Shown here piece after piece: positions 1-11,740 of a DNA stretch of 64,000 bases (position 1 is the stretch's first letter; the number at the start of each line of letters is the position of its first letter). The notes beneath the pieces were generated by a model. The model saw nothing but the letters and a program-made list of their open reading frames with translations, was not told the DNA's origin and did no database searches. The DNA comes from Anisus vortex (taxonomy: Eukaryota; Mollusca; Gastropoda; Planorbidae), in NCBI GenBank assembly GCA_949126835.1, contig OX421500.1, positions 24,685,231 through 24,749,230 on the forward strand. The letters run 5' to 3'. A program made the translations under genes and the position numbers.

Positions 1-424
1 GGTGGGGTGTGTGTACAAGGCGCGTAATGTCTACATACAGCATGTTAAATTAACAACATGAATGAATAGTTATTATATAAGCACATTAAAATGTGGCATG
101 AATAAATAGTTAAAATTATAATAGAATATATACATTAAGATTCACACTTCATTCATTCACGGTTTTAGTACCAGTTTGGGCGTATTGATTAGCAAACTCT
201 GAATTGGGACTAAAACTAAAAGAGTGTAGTGAAGGTTAAAGGACAGGTGAAGAATGGGGGTGGTTGGGGTGTTCCTATTGCGTGAGAGAGAAAGAAGGTA
301 ATAGTTTCAGACTACTCGTTCTATCTAATCTAACTCTACGCTAACCTATGGTTCTATACTACTATCTACGCTATAATCTATCTATGAGTGCTAGGAGTCA
401 CGGTTTTAGTCCAGAATCGTGACA
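1..424 (-). mobile_element. LTR of a retrotransposon, cut by the window edge
   Basis: Read on the minus strand, this begins TGTCACGA and matches, with moderate divergence, the first ~400 bases of the complete 1.55 kb LTR at 4826-6377. Shared blocks include the stretches around 165-200 and 320-375. It stops at the window edge, so I cannot tell whether it is a solo LTR or one end of a full element. Orientation is opposite to the 4826 copy. Confidence 0.75.
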
Positions 425-439
425 ATCATTTAAAGGTGA

Positions 440-985
440 TGACGCACCTAAAAGATGATATTTTCTTAAATGTCAAAACTTTGATTGTATATATGCAAGT
501 TTGGACGCATAGGTCTTGCATTTGTAAAGAAAAAAACTGACGAAGACATAGATTTTCTACTTACTTATTGTCAACAACTTGAAGCACTTAATGGTAACTT
601 TAACATTCGATTTAAAGACCTTATGATTGTTAACGTGAGAATTCCTCATTGGTTTTTAGACAATCTTTTCTAATAATGAAATATTAAAATCAGTCCTACC
701 TTTACAACTGCATGAGGAATTGATGGAATAAAAAAAAACAATGAAAAATAAACATTGAAATGTATAAGAAATGGGCTATAATGACGACTTTTGGTTGCAA
801 AAGGGCATCAATCAATTTCACTAGCTCTTTTGATGTTGGCAACAATTTTTATTGCATTTCCATCCCACTATTTAGTGAAAAGAGAAGCAAGTTGCAAATA
901 ATGGAGCTTGGAAACCCAAGGATTTTAATAACCGAAATTGAACCAAACTGATACAGACTGCTAGCAACATACAAGCTTCACTTTA
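440..985 (+). pseudogene. decayed hAT transposase, C-terminal part
   Basis: Broken frames carry the C-terminal signature of the ZBED5/EPM2AIP1-like (Charlie-type) hAT transposases: an RFKDL...IPHWFLD block near 615-665, a FIAFPSHYLVKRE-like block near 845-885 (family form AFPSSYLVERGFS), and ILITEIEPN near 925-950. This is the dimerisation region. Stops and frameshifts separate the blocks, so it is a fossil. The same protein family lies on the minus strand at 52200-53400, where an RFKDNISNMKIPDWLLD block is readable. The part upstream of 440 is missing, apparently cut at the LTR boundary. Confidence 0.6.
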
Positions 986-1139
986 ATATTGATTTTGTTT
1001 TAAAACCTCTTGTGCAGTATATATTTTTTTATTAATAATAAAAAAGACATGTTCATTTCATCTCTTTTCAGGATCATAAAAACGCACACAAATCTAGTCG
1101 TCCTATACAAATTTTATGCGGCAAATTTAACTCATTAAT

Positions 1140-1298
1140 TTAATTACGGCAAGGGGAGGGGGGGCGGTGAGCGAAACAAAATTGAAAAAAGAGGCGGTGA
1201 GCTGAAAGAGGTTGAGAACATAATATGAGTTACAATATGAGGGGGCGCCACTGAAACTTTTGCCCTGGGGCGCCACATAGGCATGTAAGGGCCCTGTG
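1140..1298 (-). mobile_element. hAT-type terminal fragment (nested ends)
   Basis: On the minus strand this starts CAGGGCCCTTACATG, then G+C-rich GGCGCCCC blocks, then GTTCTCAACC followed by CTCACCGCC. The same order of two nested ends appears at 51845-51970. The outer end alone occurs at 22575. This is probably the far end of the element containing the decayed transposase at 440-985. Confidence 0.55.
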
Positions 1299-1995
1299 TA
1301 TATCAATAACTGTATTTCCTGTATAGCAATTACGTTATTTAGAATCGGTAATTCCGAAAATCAGTGTTTCAAGTTATATAGCAGAAATACTAAAGCAAGC
1401 GGTCCATGTATATTATAGTCTATGATTATAGTCTATGGTTTCTCCGTCATTTTGACGGGCATAGCCAATAGTTGTAAATAATGTTGATGAAACTTGATGA
1501 TGCAATATTCGCATTCTAATTAGCCAATATGATTACAGTACCGGTATTTTACATTGACCCTTTTAATTTTGATTATTAGATGAAAAAAAAAGAAATTATC
1601 GCTTAAATAAAAAATAAAAAGTTTAATTATATTTAGTTTAGTAGCCTAGCCTACAACTAGACAATTGAGAATAATTATTTCTTATTTATATTTTTTAATG
1701 TTTTAAGTAACAAAAAAAAAAACGGCGTTTCAACAAGAGATCCAAGTTGTTTTTCTCTCCCCTTAACAGCCAACATGTAAAATAATGGAGGGGGGGGGGG
1801 CGGGGTAAATTACTAAATGATCCTTGGATCCGTTCAACGGATCCGGATCTTTTTAGTGAGCGCTCAATTGAGCATGGTGAAAAATGCCAACTAATAAGGG
1901 TATCCAAGAAAAAGAAACAAATAATAGCAAACTACTTCATTCATGGTACCGGCAAAGAACTAACTCAAACTAACAATGCTAATTAAGTAGGCCTA
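1299..1995. other. intergenic, no gene seen
   Basis: A+T-rich sequence. Around 1820-1880 there is a compact block of inverted GGATCCGTT/AACGGATCC and TGAGCGCTCA palindromes that may be an eroded transposon end. A poly-G run lies at about 1788-1800. No coding frame of interest. Confidence 0.5.
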
Positions 1996-3700
1996 TTTAG
2001 GAGTAATAATAAATGATAAGTTATCTTGGAACCCTCATATTGGTGAAGTAGCCTAATTAAAAAATCAAACAAAACATTAGGATTCATAAAAAGGAACTTT
2101 TACAAATGTAATAAGACTATAAAACTAAAATGCTATCTCACATTAGTATTAGGCCGTTAGGCCTATACTAGAATATGCAGCATCTGTATGGGACAAAGCA
2201 GGACGTTTGGGCGCAGCCGTTTTGGCGCGACCGTTTTGGCGCGACGGACGTTTTGGCGCAGGACGTTTTGGCGCGATGGACTGAAAACACATCACATCAT
2301 TTAACTAAATTAACTTAAAACTTCATTTGATGAAAACAATATATTTTGTATAATAAATGAAACAAATATGAAATAAAAACACATTAAAACCATGTATAGA
2401 TTGGATTATTAAATTTTAATAGTCTTTTTAGTCTTTTATAAACTGATTGAATAATAAATAATGTAAATAATGACAAATAATGTAATAATATTAAATAATG
2501 ACAACTGAAACTGCTTATTACTTATTTGCCGCTCCCAATCGAGATAACCACAACCAAATAATTATATCTGATTTGTACGCACGTTGTTGACTGGACGCGA
2601 TGACCACTCCTCATTGACCATTCCAAATAAAATAAAAAGTTTCTTTTTATCTTTTTACTACCCACCCAGTATTCTAAAACATCCATTGTTATCATTAATT
2701 CTCTGACCATCTTGTCTACGATTGACCCTGGTTTTAATCACTCCCAACTATTTTACAACAGTCAAGTTTTTGAAAGGTGTGGCCACTGAGTTACTTCATG
2801 AACATGTGTAGTCATTAGAATTTGATTGAAAGACTGGCACGCGTAATTTCCGCATATAGGCCTAACGATTTAAGGGTTGAATAAAAAACAACAACAAACA
2901 ACGTCCTTATTAAGACGACATATACATAAACAGATAAATAAATAAGCATTTTATGCCCACAAATAGATACTTAAGTCCTTATGTAAAGGCCTATATAAAA
3001 AAAAAAAAAAAAATTAAGTTTAATAGTCCTATAAATGCATTAAAGTAGGCCTACATCGTTTTAAATTATTATTATTTATTATTAGTTTCATTTATTATAC
3101 AACAAAAAAAATGTTTTTCTCAATTATTTCCTCGCGCCAAAACGTCCTGCGCCAAAACGGCTCGCGCCAAAACGTCCCGCGCCAAGACAGCTGCGCTTAA
3201 ACGGTCGCGCCAAAACGGCTGCGCCAAAACGTCACGTACCGGTATGGGACCCATCAGCTAAGGAAAACATTAAAAAATTATAACAAATTCAAAAAAAAGA
3301 GCTGCAAGGTTGATAACTAGTGAATATTCCCAATTACCGTAACCAGAGTAACACCATTAGTAAAATCACTAAACCTAGAAACACTAGAGGACAGAAGGGC
3401 AAAGAGTAAAGTAGTAATAATACATAAGGCATTAAACTCTAATTTAGAAATACAACACAATTAACAACCTGTTGCAAAGCTCAGATAAACATAAAGACAA
3501 AAACACTTGCCTTGTTCCTTATGCGAGAACACATGCATATAAGTAGGCCTACTCTTTCTTCCCGAGTGGCATTCGGGCATGGAATGGGTTGCCTGAACAA
3601 ACCAGGAAAACCAAAAACTTAACATCATTTAAAACATTAATAAAATGCAAGACTAGACTCGGACCACGGATGAGTGTAGGACGCAATAATCTTCTTTATA
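1996..3700 (+). mobile_element. CR1/Jockey-like LINE remnant (3' part of RT ORF plus tail), split by a Mutator-like insertion
   Basis: Conceptual translation with frameshifts gives the C-terminal part of a CR1/Jockey-group reverse transcriptase: a GVIINDKLSWNPHI block near 2000-2050, LGFIKRNF near 2090, ILEYAASVWD ending at the insertion (2194), resuming PSAKENIKKL at 3251, RAARLIT near 3305 and FFPSGIRAWNGLPEQ near 3555-3600. The frame is continuous across the 2195-3241 insertion when one TSD copy is removed. The tail at 3668-3790 contains a GGACGCAATAATCTTCT motif shared with the LINE remnant at 29740 and the SINE at 11741. Many stops; inactive. Confidence 0.7.
2195..3241. mobile_element. 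Mutator-like (MULE) non-autonomous transposon with iterated termini
   Basis: Both ends are built from many copies of CGTTTTGGCGC(A/G), in opposite orientation at 2200-2280 and 3130-3237. The interior is about 850 bp of A+T-rich DNA with no transposase. A perfect 9-bp duplication, GTATGGGAC, flanks the element (2186-2194 and 3242-3250). It sits inside a recognisable RT codon run, which independently fixes the insertion point. Long inverted ends with 9-bp duplications are typical of Mutator-like elements. Confidence 0.75.
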
Positions 3701-4825
3701 GAAAGAGCGTCTGTAATGTATAATATGAGATAATTTAATGTAAAGGACCAAGCAATCTCAATTCCGCTAGAATTGGGCTTTTCCGTTGAATAAAAAAAAA
3801 CCGCAATGAAAAAAGAACCGCTAACTTGTGAGATTATGAACGAACTCTCAGACACAAAGTCCCATAAAATCCTAAGTTTCATAACATTGAAGTAAATGAC
3901 ATACATGTTCAGAATATAATCCACTAATCGAGGTGAGGCCTAAGCCCACTAAAGCAAGGCACTATCAGACAATGATATGGCAATGCCCAATTCGAAATTA
4001 GGCAATAATACTAATTATAATTAAAGCCTACTATGATAGCATAGGGCCTACTATCTGCGGGTCAGCTCGATTTGGCCGTTTTAGATGCAGATCATATATC
4101 ACCGTTCAATCTCCCACTCACGGAGAGTTCTGCGCAGGGCTGCGGAGTCGGCAGATAAATGTTCCGACTCCGACTCCTCATTTTTTTTTACTTCCGACTC
4201 CGACTCCCCGACTCCGACTCTTCTGTATTAATATGCGAATGTATTTTGTACATCCCTTGAAGGAAAGAAAGGCAACATACATCTACGTGTCATTACCACA
4301 GGACTACTGGCTGGAAAGCCAACAGTCTAATGTATTTAATGTTAAATATTCATGGGCCCCCTAAGCTCTCGAGGGCCCCGGTAGGGCGAACCGGCTGTAC
4401 CCCCCTCTCGTGGGGCCTTATCGGTAGAGGTGACGATCGGCGACTCCAAGGGGCAAACGGTTAATCCCTTACCAGTGAGAGGCTAGGTTACATATGGGCG
4501 CTGCGTTCCCTGTAACAGCAGAACTAGGGATGCTAAAACCGGTTATCGGTTCTATAAAACCGGTTTAAAATCGGATTTCGGTTCTACAAAACCGGTTTAA
4601 AATCGGATTTCGGTTTCCCCCTCCCCCCCAACACTCGCGCAATGTCACAAGTCACATGCCGGATCAGCCAAATGTGCGTAGTTTTGTAGGCATATTAAAA
4701 AAATTCTTCAAACTTAATTTGTGCTTGCAGGGCATTCAAGAGGTTGATTTGTGTGAATACAATATGATTTTGTACTCTTTACCATACAATTCTTTACAAT
4801 TAAAAAAATCTGGGCTAATTGATTA

Positions 4826-6377
4826 TGTCACGACCTTGGACTTAAATCGTGACTCTTAGCACACATAGATAGATTATAGCGTAAGAAGTAGTGTAGAACT
4901 AGAACCATAGGTTAGCGTAGAGTTAGATTAGATAGGATGAGAGTGGTCTGACGCCATTATCTTCTCCTTCTCTCACGCAATAGGAACACCCCGCCACCCC
5001 CTTTCTTCACCTGTTCCTTAACCTTTCACTACACTCTTCTAAATTCCCAATTCAGAGTTTGCTAATCAATACGCCCAAACTGGTACTAAAACCGTGAATG
5101 AAATATGTGTGCATGTTGTGAATATCTTAATGTATATATTTCTATTATATTTCCAACTATTTATTCATTCATGTTGTTATTTCAACATGTTGTATGTAAC
5201 ATTACGCAGTAACTCCCTTGTACACACACCCGACCCACCCCGCTAACCCCCCCCCTTTCACCCAAGGGCGGCGACTCGTTAGCTAACCTTTGAGACGGTC
5301 AATGACCCGACCCCCCCCAACTTGAGATGACCACGTAAATTATGTCAAAGGGAGATAAATTCCCCCCACTCAGCATGACGTATGTATCAATCGTCTTTTA
5401 TCTAGACTACCCCCACCCACTTCGACCCCCCCGTCTCCCTTGTTCACACACTTCGACCCCCCCGTCTCCCTTGTTCTTCCCGCTGAGTCGCGGGCGGTAG
5501 TAATTAATTCATCTACACCCCACTCCACCCGCAGTTTGGCGGTGTAATTGCTAAACCTACCCCCTCCCCCCCATTCCATTCTCCCTCCAAATACATCTAT
5601 CTTTATGTAAATATATGTTCGAAAGGACCAATGGGAATTATATGTAAATCTAACTTAATGTAATCACCCAATCAAACTGAGGAGCTTTCCACGTGACTAA
5701 TGTTCACGTAAAAGCCGCTCAACTAAATCTTAATCAGTTCTGGCTCAGGTCTCGAGATAAACGCATCGCCTTAGCTTAACTCCCAACCTGTACACTTGGA
5801 TTTATAGATAGTTAGCCAGTAAATAGTAATTTCGTTAGTATAGTTGTGTAACCTAAAAGTGGATTCCACAACATCACCGTGTACTAATGTTAGACATTCT
5901 GAGCAACTTCATATATGTTCAAGCAGTATATCGCCTCACATGTTAGATATATATATATCGGTCTAGCCAGTACTCGTATTTTTCCACCGGTATAAGTTGT
6001 GTAACCTAACGCTGGATTTCATAACATTAGCATATACTAGTGCCAGCATTACTGTATAAATTCATATGTATATCTCATCATTGGATATTCGAAACGTAAT
6101 AAACACCTGAACTGCAACCAGTGATTTGCTTGATTATATTAGAACTGTTTGTTTGTATACTCTGTAACATCTAAACGAGCCAGGAGAGAGATAATCATTG
6201 TTCCAGGACGATTGCAGCATCGGTACCTCATACCCCACGACAACCAGCCACCATTAACCATTAACCCCACGACAACCAGCCACCATTAACCCCACTCAAC
6301 CACCCCCCCCCCCCCCCGCACCCCTCTCAGTGTCAACATTGTGACGAGTTGGTCTCCCGCACGGGAATATCGTGACA
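4826..6377 (+). mobile_element. solo LTR, 1552 bp
   Basis: Boundaries are TGTCACGA...TCGTGACA, an inverted pair with canonical TG/CA ends. A perfect 5-bp TSD, GATTA, is at 4821-4825 and 6378-6382. The empty site is seen in the related MITE copy at about 56550. A TATAAA at 6055 and AATAAA at 6098 are present. There is no internal domain, so the element was probably lost by LTR recombination. A partial copy of the same LTR in opposite orientation opens the window (1-424). Confidence 0.8.
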
Positions 6378-6479
6378 GATTAAAACCGATAATAGCTTTC
6401 AATTTTTCAATAGTGATAATCAAATTACCGATTATCGTTGACCATAATATTAAGAAGCATATGAAGAGGCATATATTTA

Positions 6480-9400
6480 TGGTAACTTTTAAAATCTCGT
6501 GTGGAGTTCCTGATCTCCCATCGGGCGCCTCCCCGGGTGCGGATAGGGGAATGCCCACCAGATATGGTAGGTACTGGGGAAATCAAATACCCAGGGCGGA
6601 CCAAAATCAGAACCTGCTGCCTTGCAGGAAGTGGGTGGAACTACAAAGGCTAGGGTACCCTTACCAAAATTAAGGGCAGCTCTCCGGATAGCTGTGAGGG
6701 GCATCCCCCCAGATGGTTGTGCACAGGGCTAACAACCCTGTCACATAAAAAACATTTTGTTACAAAAACGCCGACAAGAAGAAAAACCAAAGACATTTCG
6801 GTCCTGGGAGAGGATAGATTCCCAGCTGAGGAATATATGACGCTGAGTGGTGAAAACCAGAATCTGGAAGCTACTAGGCCGACCTCCATCATCTTCACCA
6901 GGACCACTGTCACAATCGGATCTTGGAACGTGAGAACAATGTACGAGACAGGCAAGACTGCGCAAGTAGCGGCTGAGATGATAAATTATAACCTCGCCAT
7001 ACTTGGGATCAGTGAATCAAGATGGACTGGCTCTGGACAGAGGAGGTTGATCTCAGGAGAGTTGATCCTTTTCTCAGGCCACGAGGATGACGATGCACCA
7101 CACACCCAGGGGGTGGCCTTGATGCTATCAAAGACAGCTCAAAGAGCACTTATCGGATGGGAGGCGCATGGGCCCAGAATCCTGACAGCATCCTTCCGAA
7201 CGAAGAAGCGAGATATCAGCCTAGATGTCGTCCAATGCTATGCACCAACCAATGAAAATGAAGAGGAGGACAAGGATGCATTTTATGACAGAATTCTAGC
7301 TGTGGTCCAGGGTCGTCCCAGGAAGAACATCATCATCCTCATGGGGGACTTCAATGCGAAGATATGTGGCGACAATACAGGTTATGAAGGGACCATGGGA
7401 AAACAAGGAATGGGTGAAATGAACGACAACGGTGAAAGATTCGCTGACCTATGCGCCACAACCAATCTAGCCATAGGCGGGAGTTTCTTTCAGCTCAAAA
7501 GTATACACAAGGCTACATGGGTCTTCCCTGACCTCCGAACGACAAACCAAATAGACCATGTGTGTATTGGGAAGAAATTCAGGCGATCTCTCCAAGATGT
7601 GTGTGTCAAGAGAGGAGCTGACGTTGCCTCAGACCACCATCTCCTAGTGGCCCAGTTAAAATTAAAATTGAAAAGACACCACATAGAGCAGACCTCACAT
7701 AGATTGAACTACAACACCTCCCTCTTGAACGACAAACAGAAACAGGATGAGTTCAAAATCACTCTTTCTAACAAGTTCCAAATCTTACGTGAAATGCTAG
7801 ACGAAGAGTCCATTGATGGAAAGTGGAAAGGAATAAAGGAAGCAGTACAGTCAACATGTCAAGAAGTTTTGGGGAGCAGGAAACATGGGCACAAAGAATG
7901 GATAACAGCGGAGACACTGAAGACAATAGAAGAGAGGAAAAGGAAGAAGGCAGAATTGAACACTAGCCGTACACGTGCACAAAAAACCAAGTCCCAAAGA
8001 GAGTATGCAGAAGTCAATAGGACTGTAGGGAAAAACATCAAGACAGACAAAAGGAAATTTGTAGACATGCTTGCCAAAGAGGCAGAAGATGCAGCATACC
8101 AGGGGAATATGCGGGAATTGTTCGCTACCATCAAGAAGCTATCTGGGAAATTTGCAAAGCCAGAGAGACCAGTGAAGGACAAATATGGTAAGAACATACC
8201 AAACGAGGAGCAACAGAGAAGTAGATGGAAAGAACACTTTGAAGAGCTCCTTAACAGGCCAGAACCAAGGAACCCACCAGATATATAGCCAGCTGACTGC
8301 GACCTGTTAATTGACTGCAACACACCCACCAAAGAAGAGATACGCATGGCCATCAGACAACTTAGAAATGGCAAAGCTTCTGGACCTGATGGCATACCAG
8401 CAGAGGCACTCAAGACTGACGTAGAAACCAGTGTGGAGATGCTATACCCCTTGTTCACGAAGATCTGGGAGGAGGACCGGGTACCTTCTGAGTGGAAGGA
8501 GGGATACCTCATCAAAATCCCAAAGAAGGGCGACTTAAGCTCTTGCTCTAACTACAGAGGGATCACCTTACTGTCTATACCAAGCAAAGTCATCAACCGC
8601 GTGCTGCTCAACAGAATAAAAAATGCTGTTGACCCCCCTGCTGCGAGACCAGCAAGCCGGCTGTACTGACCAGATTGCAACACTGCGCATCATCCTAGAG
8701 CAGTCACCTCTCTATGTCAACTTTGTTGATTACGAGAAAGCCTTCGACAGTGTGGATAGGCAAACCCTCTGGAGACTGTTGAGGCATTATGGAGTGCCGC
8801 AGAAGATTGTGGACATTATCAGGAACTCTTATGAAGGATTGACCTGCCGAGTTGTCCATGGCCAACAGGTGATAGATGATTTTCAGGTGAAGACCGGTGT
8901 GAGACAAGGATGCTTGCTTTCGCCTTTCCTGTTTCTCCTGGCCATTGACTGGGTGATGAAAACATCCACACACCAGAGGCGAAATGGTATCCAATGGACC
9001 TTGTGGGACCAAATCGATGATCTTGACTTTGCTGATGATCTTGCCCTTCTCTATCATACCCAACAGCAGATGCAGGAGAGAACTAGCAATGTTGCAGCCA
9101 CTTCTGCACGTATTGGTCTTAATATACACAAAGGGAAGAGTAAGGTCCTCAAGGTCAATGCCACAAGTACTGAACCCATTATGCTGGAAGAGGAAGCACT
9201 AGAAGAAGTTGAGAGTTTTGTGTATCTTGGCAGCATTGTGGACAAGCAAGGTGGGACAGATGCTGATATAAAAACAAGGGTTGGAAAGGCACGAACGGCC
9301 TTCCAACAACTCAGGAATGTCTGGGTCTCCAGACACCTGAGAATGAGAAACAACCTAAAGATCAGGATCTTCAACACCATGGTGAAACCGGTGCTGCTGT

Positions 9401-9880
9401 ATGGAGCCGAAACCTGGAGAACCACGGCCACGAATATAAAGAAACTCCAGTCCTTTATAAATAACTGTTTAAGAAGGATTCTTGGGATTCATTGGCCAGA
9501 CAGGATAAGCAGCCTGCAACTGTGGCAGCGGACAAAGCAAAAACCAGTGGAACAAGAGATCCCCCAGAGACGATGGCGATGGATTGGCCATACACTCCGA
9601 AAACCTGCTTCTAGCACAACAAGGCATGCTCTGAACTGGAACCCTCAGGGAAAACGGAAAAGAGGCCGGCCGAGGAACACTTGGCGCAGAGATGTGGAAG
9701 CAGATGCCAAGGAGTTTGGCCTTACCTGGGGGAAGCTGGAGAGACTGGCCCAGGATAGAGATGCCTGGAGGACACTTGTTGGCGGCCTATGTCCTAGGAA
9801 GGACCACAGACGTCGATAATCGGCGCCTGTTTCTCAGGGACGAGAAGGCAGAAGAACTTGTAAAATAATGTGTTGAAAGA
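6480..9880 (+). mobile_element. RTE-clade LINE, nearly full length
   Basis: A G+C-richer island inside the inner hAT MITE. The shared MITE sequence ends near 6474 and resumes near 9880. It comprises a 5' leader with several short CCC/GGG stretches, one long endonuclease-RT frame (see the pseudogene entry at 6717) and a very short 3' UTR of about 60 bp. A short 3' UTR and a single APE-RT frame fit the RTE group. I could not fix the exact ends or a TSD. Confidence 0.75.
6717..9819 (+). pseudogene. RTE LINE endonuclease / reverse transcriptase, disrupted
   Basis: An APE-type endonuclease occupies roughly the first 320 residues: GSWNVRTM near 6920, MGDFNAK near 7340, an IDHV block near 7550 and SDHHLLVA near 7630. 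An RT domain follows: GKASGPDGIPAE near 8370, NYRGITLLS near 8555, [13 protein letters not shown] near 8725, [10 protein letters not shown] near 8900 and the FADD catalytic box at 9028-9039. The C-terminus carries the [10 protein letters not shown] and GRPRNTW blocks (9570-9690). Two lesions are visible: an in-frame TAG at 8286 and a frameshift at a six-C run near 8632. Two small gaps seem present near 8660 and 8705 compared with the usual family spacing. The usable start may be the ATG at 6838. Few lesions suggest a fairly recent death. Confidence 0.85.
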
Positions 9881-9953
9881 GAATCGGTATTCCGGTTTTC
9901 GTTTAACATCTTTAAGCAGAACACAACACTATGAAAAGTATAAATATTGCCAC

Positions 9954-10305
9954 CAGGGCCGTAATTAGGGTTGTTGGGGCCCTGTTCCAAAATTTATGTG
10001 GGGGCCCTGTTCCCAAATGTATGTGGGGCCCCTCGTGGTCTCGACCTAACTTCCACATAAGGCATACCTCAAAAAAGGGCGTTAATTCATATTACATTCT
10101 GTAAAATCATACATTTTATGTTGCACGTAGCTTGGTTGAACTGGAGCGCTTTCAATTGTATGGGAATAAATGAATTTTATTTTACATTTTCAACGAAATA
10201 TGGGGATGTCACTCAAACATTTCTTTTTGAGATGTGTGGGGGCCCCTTTTGTGTGGGGGCACCTGTTCCATTGGAACATGTGGAACATGCCTAAATACGC
10301 CACTG
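9954..10305. mobile_element. hAT MITE, 352 bp
   Basis: It begins CAGGGCCGTAATTAGG and ends with the inverted form CCTAAATACGCCACTG. The flanking octamers ATTGCCAC (9946-9953) and ATTGCCGC (10306-10313) match at 7 of 8 positions. The interior has repeated GGGGGCCCC(T) blocks. It is inserted in the right arm of the outer hAT. No coding capacity. Confidence 0.7.
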
Positions 10306-10926
10306 ATTGCCGCGCCTAATTGTACGTTGCGTGCGTAGCGCATTTATAAGTCGTAAAGTCGGCATTTTTTGGACATTATGGAAATAATCGTAAATGTGTA
10401 AAAGCCTCTCTAGGCCTCTAATAAAGGTATGCTTAATTAAGATGCGTTTTATTTAGAACCTATGGCCTAGGCCTATAGCCTACTAAGGCAGTGTTTAGCA
10501 TTCCGAGAAAACCGCGCGTGCCATGTCCTAGCATTTGAAATCATTACAAACAATGTGAATAGTAATTAGTAATTTGGGCACTTGTATAGCGTCATCAATA
10601 CCAGCGCCGAGCAGTCTATATGACGTTCAGTCTAATGACGCATTTCAAATTAGTTCAAAATACTTTCTTTGTGTTGACCCGCTATAGTATGACAATAGGG
10701 ATAGGATCTTGAGTAGGGATGGGGACTTAGAGGAAGAAACAGATATTTTACTTTCTCATATCACTAATTTCTGTAGGCATATTGATCGGTTGTTTAAAAT
10801 AAATGAAGCCAGGTCTTTTTCCAATCTAAATTTAGTAGGAGTCGGAGTCGGTGAATTATTTGCCGACTCCGGGTACCCAAATTTCCTCCGACTCCTCGAC
10901 TCCGACTCCACAGCCCTGGTTCTGCG

Positions 10927-11395
10927 GGTAGGCCTACTCTCAAACGAGCAGTAAACTATCGGAGGTTAGACTTGCGCGGGGAGACTATAATCATTTTGGG
11001 CCTATATCCCTCCTAGACTCCTAGGTAAATTAAGGTTCCGCATCACACTTGCCTTTGCGCCCCAGCTCGTACTGGCCAGTCTTTTGACAGGGTTAATATA
11101 ACATTTTGAATAATTGTAAAAAATTTCTTTATAGGCTATATAGGCCTAGAGATATGGTGAAATTATATTAATTTGAGGGATATAAATTTAAAATATCAAA
11201 TCTGAAATCGATCAAGGTTGTTTTTTTTTTAAATTCGGGGGGGGGGGGGGAGGGGAGGGGGCTATTTTGGTGGCACACTATTTTTTTTTACGTTAAAATG
11301 AAGGATATACTTGTTGTTTTTTTTGGTTCGATCTCCTGTTCTCAAATCTTCAGCTCGATCGGTACCGACAGTACCTGTAGTAGGCCTATATATGC
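10927..11395. other. intergenic, no gene seen
   Basis: A+T-rich sequence with a long T run and a G run (about 11221-11265) and several TAGGCCTA octamers. I see no coding frame and no element termini. Confidence 0.4.
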
Positions 11396-11720
11396 CTATA
11401 ATAATAATAATATGTGTATAGCGCTGCCAACAACATAATCTAAGCTCAGAGCTAATTTAACATACCTACAACTAAGAACACGGACATTACTCTAGGCTAG
11501 GAGACAAAGCTATACTGATGATTGAAAAAAAAATATAAAAAAATGTAGCATTAACTGACCCAAGACAGTAGGGGTCTAAAGCATGTTAAATGTTAACTAA
11601 GGTAAATCTTGAAATAATGAGTTTTTAAGTTCTTTTTGAAAGTATCAATAGGCCTATCGATTTCAAGGGTAAATAGCGAGTAAACTGTTTTTAGACAGTT
11701 ACTCAAGACCCCGTTGTACA
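11396..11720 (-). mobile_element. CR1/L2-like LINE 3' tail fragment
   Basis: On the minus strand this ends with GTTGGCAGCGCTATACACAT followed by an (ATT)n run at 11397-11412. The same terminus closes the intact LINE copy at 61438 and appears at 30361-30425. The upstream part, to about 11720, looks like eroded 3' UTR. No coding sequence remains. Confidence 0.5.
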
Positions 11721-11740
11721 TCTTGGCAAATAAAGCCGGT

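Larger units (their letters stand above)
4525..9914. mobile_element. inner hAT MITE, interrupted by a solo LTR and an RTE LINE
   Basis: It starts TAGGGATGCTAAAACCGG and ends ...CGGTATTCCGGTTTTCG with a degraded inverted terminus. The perfect 8-bp TSD AGCAGAAC is at 4517-4524 and 9915-9922. Internal sequence matches the second copy at 56271-57877 (for example 4670-4830 versus 56390-56560). Without its two inserts it would be only about 450-500 bp, so it is a MITE with no coding capacity. Confidence 0.8.
4135..10918. mobile_element. outer hAT transposon remnant hosting nested elements
   Basis: It begins CAGGGCTGCGGAGTCGG and ends with the inverted form ...CCGACTCCACAGCCCTG. Both ends carry repeated GACTCCGACTCC-type subterminal blocks (4150-4220 and 10838-10910). 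The flanks are a perfect 8-bp TSD, GTTCTGCG (4127-4134 and 10919-10926), as expected for hAT. After subtracting the inserts at 4525-9914 and 9954-10305, about 1 kb remains and no transposase is visible, so this is non-autonomous. Confidence 0.8.

Noticed and set aside
485..673. Independent small gene
   Set aside because: Its residues align with a hAT transposase C-terminal region that continues in other frames downstream, so it is part of a fossil transposase.
6286..6965. Short minus- and plus-strand frames around the LINE leader
   Set aside because: Shadows of the RTE leader and endonuclease frame; none shows family features.
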